In this document: piece by piece, positions 20,119-20,450 of the stretch
How positions within the stretch are numbered: the first letter of the stretch is position 1
Layout of the letters: each line of letters opens with the position of its first letter
Notes under the pieces: generated by a model
What the model was told of the DNA's origin: nothing
Database searches by the model: none
Seen by the model: the letters and a program-made list of their open reading frames with translations, nothing else
Made by a program: the position numbers and the translations under genes
Assembly (NCBI GenBank): GCA_937873435.1
Contig: CALMWM010000230.1
Span: 1 to 20,450 of the forward strand
Origin: an uncultured Gallionellaceae bacterium
Lineage (GTDB): Bacteria > Pseudomonadota > Gammaproteobacteria > Burkholderiales > Sulfuricellaceae
Length of the DNA: 20,450 bases
Direction: 5' to 3'

Positions 20119-20450
20119 TCAGTCCTTGTTCGACACGCCGGCCTGGGCGAAGGTCGCCATTTCGTTATGCAGCGCGCAGGCTAGCCGCAGCAGCGGCACC
20201 GCCACCGCCGCGCCGCTGCCTTCGCCGAGGCGCATCCCGAGGTCGAGCAGCGGCTCGGCTTGCAGCGCCTGGAGCACCAGCCGGTGCCCCGGTTCTGCCG
20301 AGGCATGGGCGTAGAAGAACCACTGCGCCGCGCCGGGGACCATCCGCGTGGCGGCGAGCGCGGCGACGCTGGCGATGAAGCCGTCCACCAGCACCGGCAG
20401 CCCGAGGCACGCGCAATGGGCGTAAGCCCCGGCGAGCGCGGCGATTTCAA
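20119..20450 (-). CDS. cobT: Nicotinate-nucleotide-dimethylbenzimidazole phosphoribosyltransferase CobT (C-terminal part)
   Basis: The frame is open to the window edge, so about 110 C-terminal residues of an enzyme of roughly 350 are seen. CobT makes alpha-ribazole-5'-phosphate from dimethylbenzimidazole and nicotinate mononucleotide. Recognisable parts are EIAALAGAY, GLPVLVDGFIAS, SAEPGHRLVL, EPLLDLGMRLGEGSGAA, which includes the glutamate in the place of the catalytic base, and the terminal LHNEMATFAQAGVS. An internal GTG at 20394 is not a start, because homology continues upstream of it. It leads directly into cobC. Confidence 0.95.
   Translation of the reverse strand, partial: EIAALAGAYAHCACLGLPVLVDGFIASVAALAATRMVPGAAQWFFYAHASAEPGHRLVLQALQAEPLLDLGMRLGEGSGAAVAVPLLRLACALHNEMATFAQAGVSNKD

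Overview
This is a GC-rich (roughly 60%), gene-dense window. Its gene set best fits a betaproteobacterium, perhaps Gallionellaceae/Nitrosomonadales. That placement is inferred from gene content (SigF-NrsF with an MXKDX-repeat protein, the ybhP-clsB pair, YlcI/YnfO-type toxin-antitoxin pairs, a cobT-cobC-cobS run and GC-rich hairpin repeats); no rRNA or other decisive marker is present. No tRNA, rRNA or CRISPR array was seen, and no gene-free gap exceeds about 300 bases.

Region 1 (1-6918) is the most informative part. An ECF sigma factor (sigF) and its membrane anti-sigma factor (nrsF) form an operon. Three leftward genes each carry the same upstream element, GTAACC-N16-CGAA, with a spacer of exactly 16 nt: a Tat-exported methionine sulfoxide reductase B (msrB), an unrecognised 63-aa protein, and a secreted methionine-rich MXKDX-repeat protein. 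This matches the SigF-type promoter known from Caulobacter and the architecture of the hypochlorite-response system of Azospira (sigF-nrsF, methionine-rich decoy peptide MrpX, periplasmic methionine sulfoxide reductase). Here a Tat-MsrB appears to take the place of YedYZ/MsrP. Interleaved are a HipA/YjjJ-type kinase, a ParE-type toxin-antitoxin pair, a YgjP-like metallopeptidase and two hypothetical proteins.

Region 2 (6940-14208, all minus strand) is an unusual cluster: a coiled-coil protein, a two-module ClpB-like AAA+ ATPase, a DUF559 nuclease-like protein, an NrdG-like radical SAM protein and a membrane-anchored Ser/Thr kinase with N-terminal zinc ribbons. The three longer gaps between its genes hold members of one CCCTCTCCC/GGGAGAGGG hairpin repeat family, and one copy is translated as the tail of the DUF559 protein. 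I do not recognise a described system with this combination.

Region 3 (14300-16700) is a patchwork. It holds the 5' fragment of an HNH-endonuclease-like gene cut off at a REP-type hairpin, a second ParE-type toxin-antitoxin pair, the housekeeping bolA-grxD pair (Fe-S/iron handling), and a Phd/RelE toxin-antitoxin pair.

Region 4 (16732-20450, minus strand) is housekeeping: a ybhP-like phosphatase translationally coupled to cardiolipin synthase clsB, then the late cobalamin genes cobT (partial at the window edge), cobC and cobS. A perfect 25-bp inverted repeat sits between cobC and cobS and supplies the cobC stop codon.
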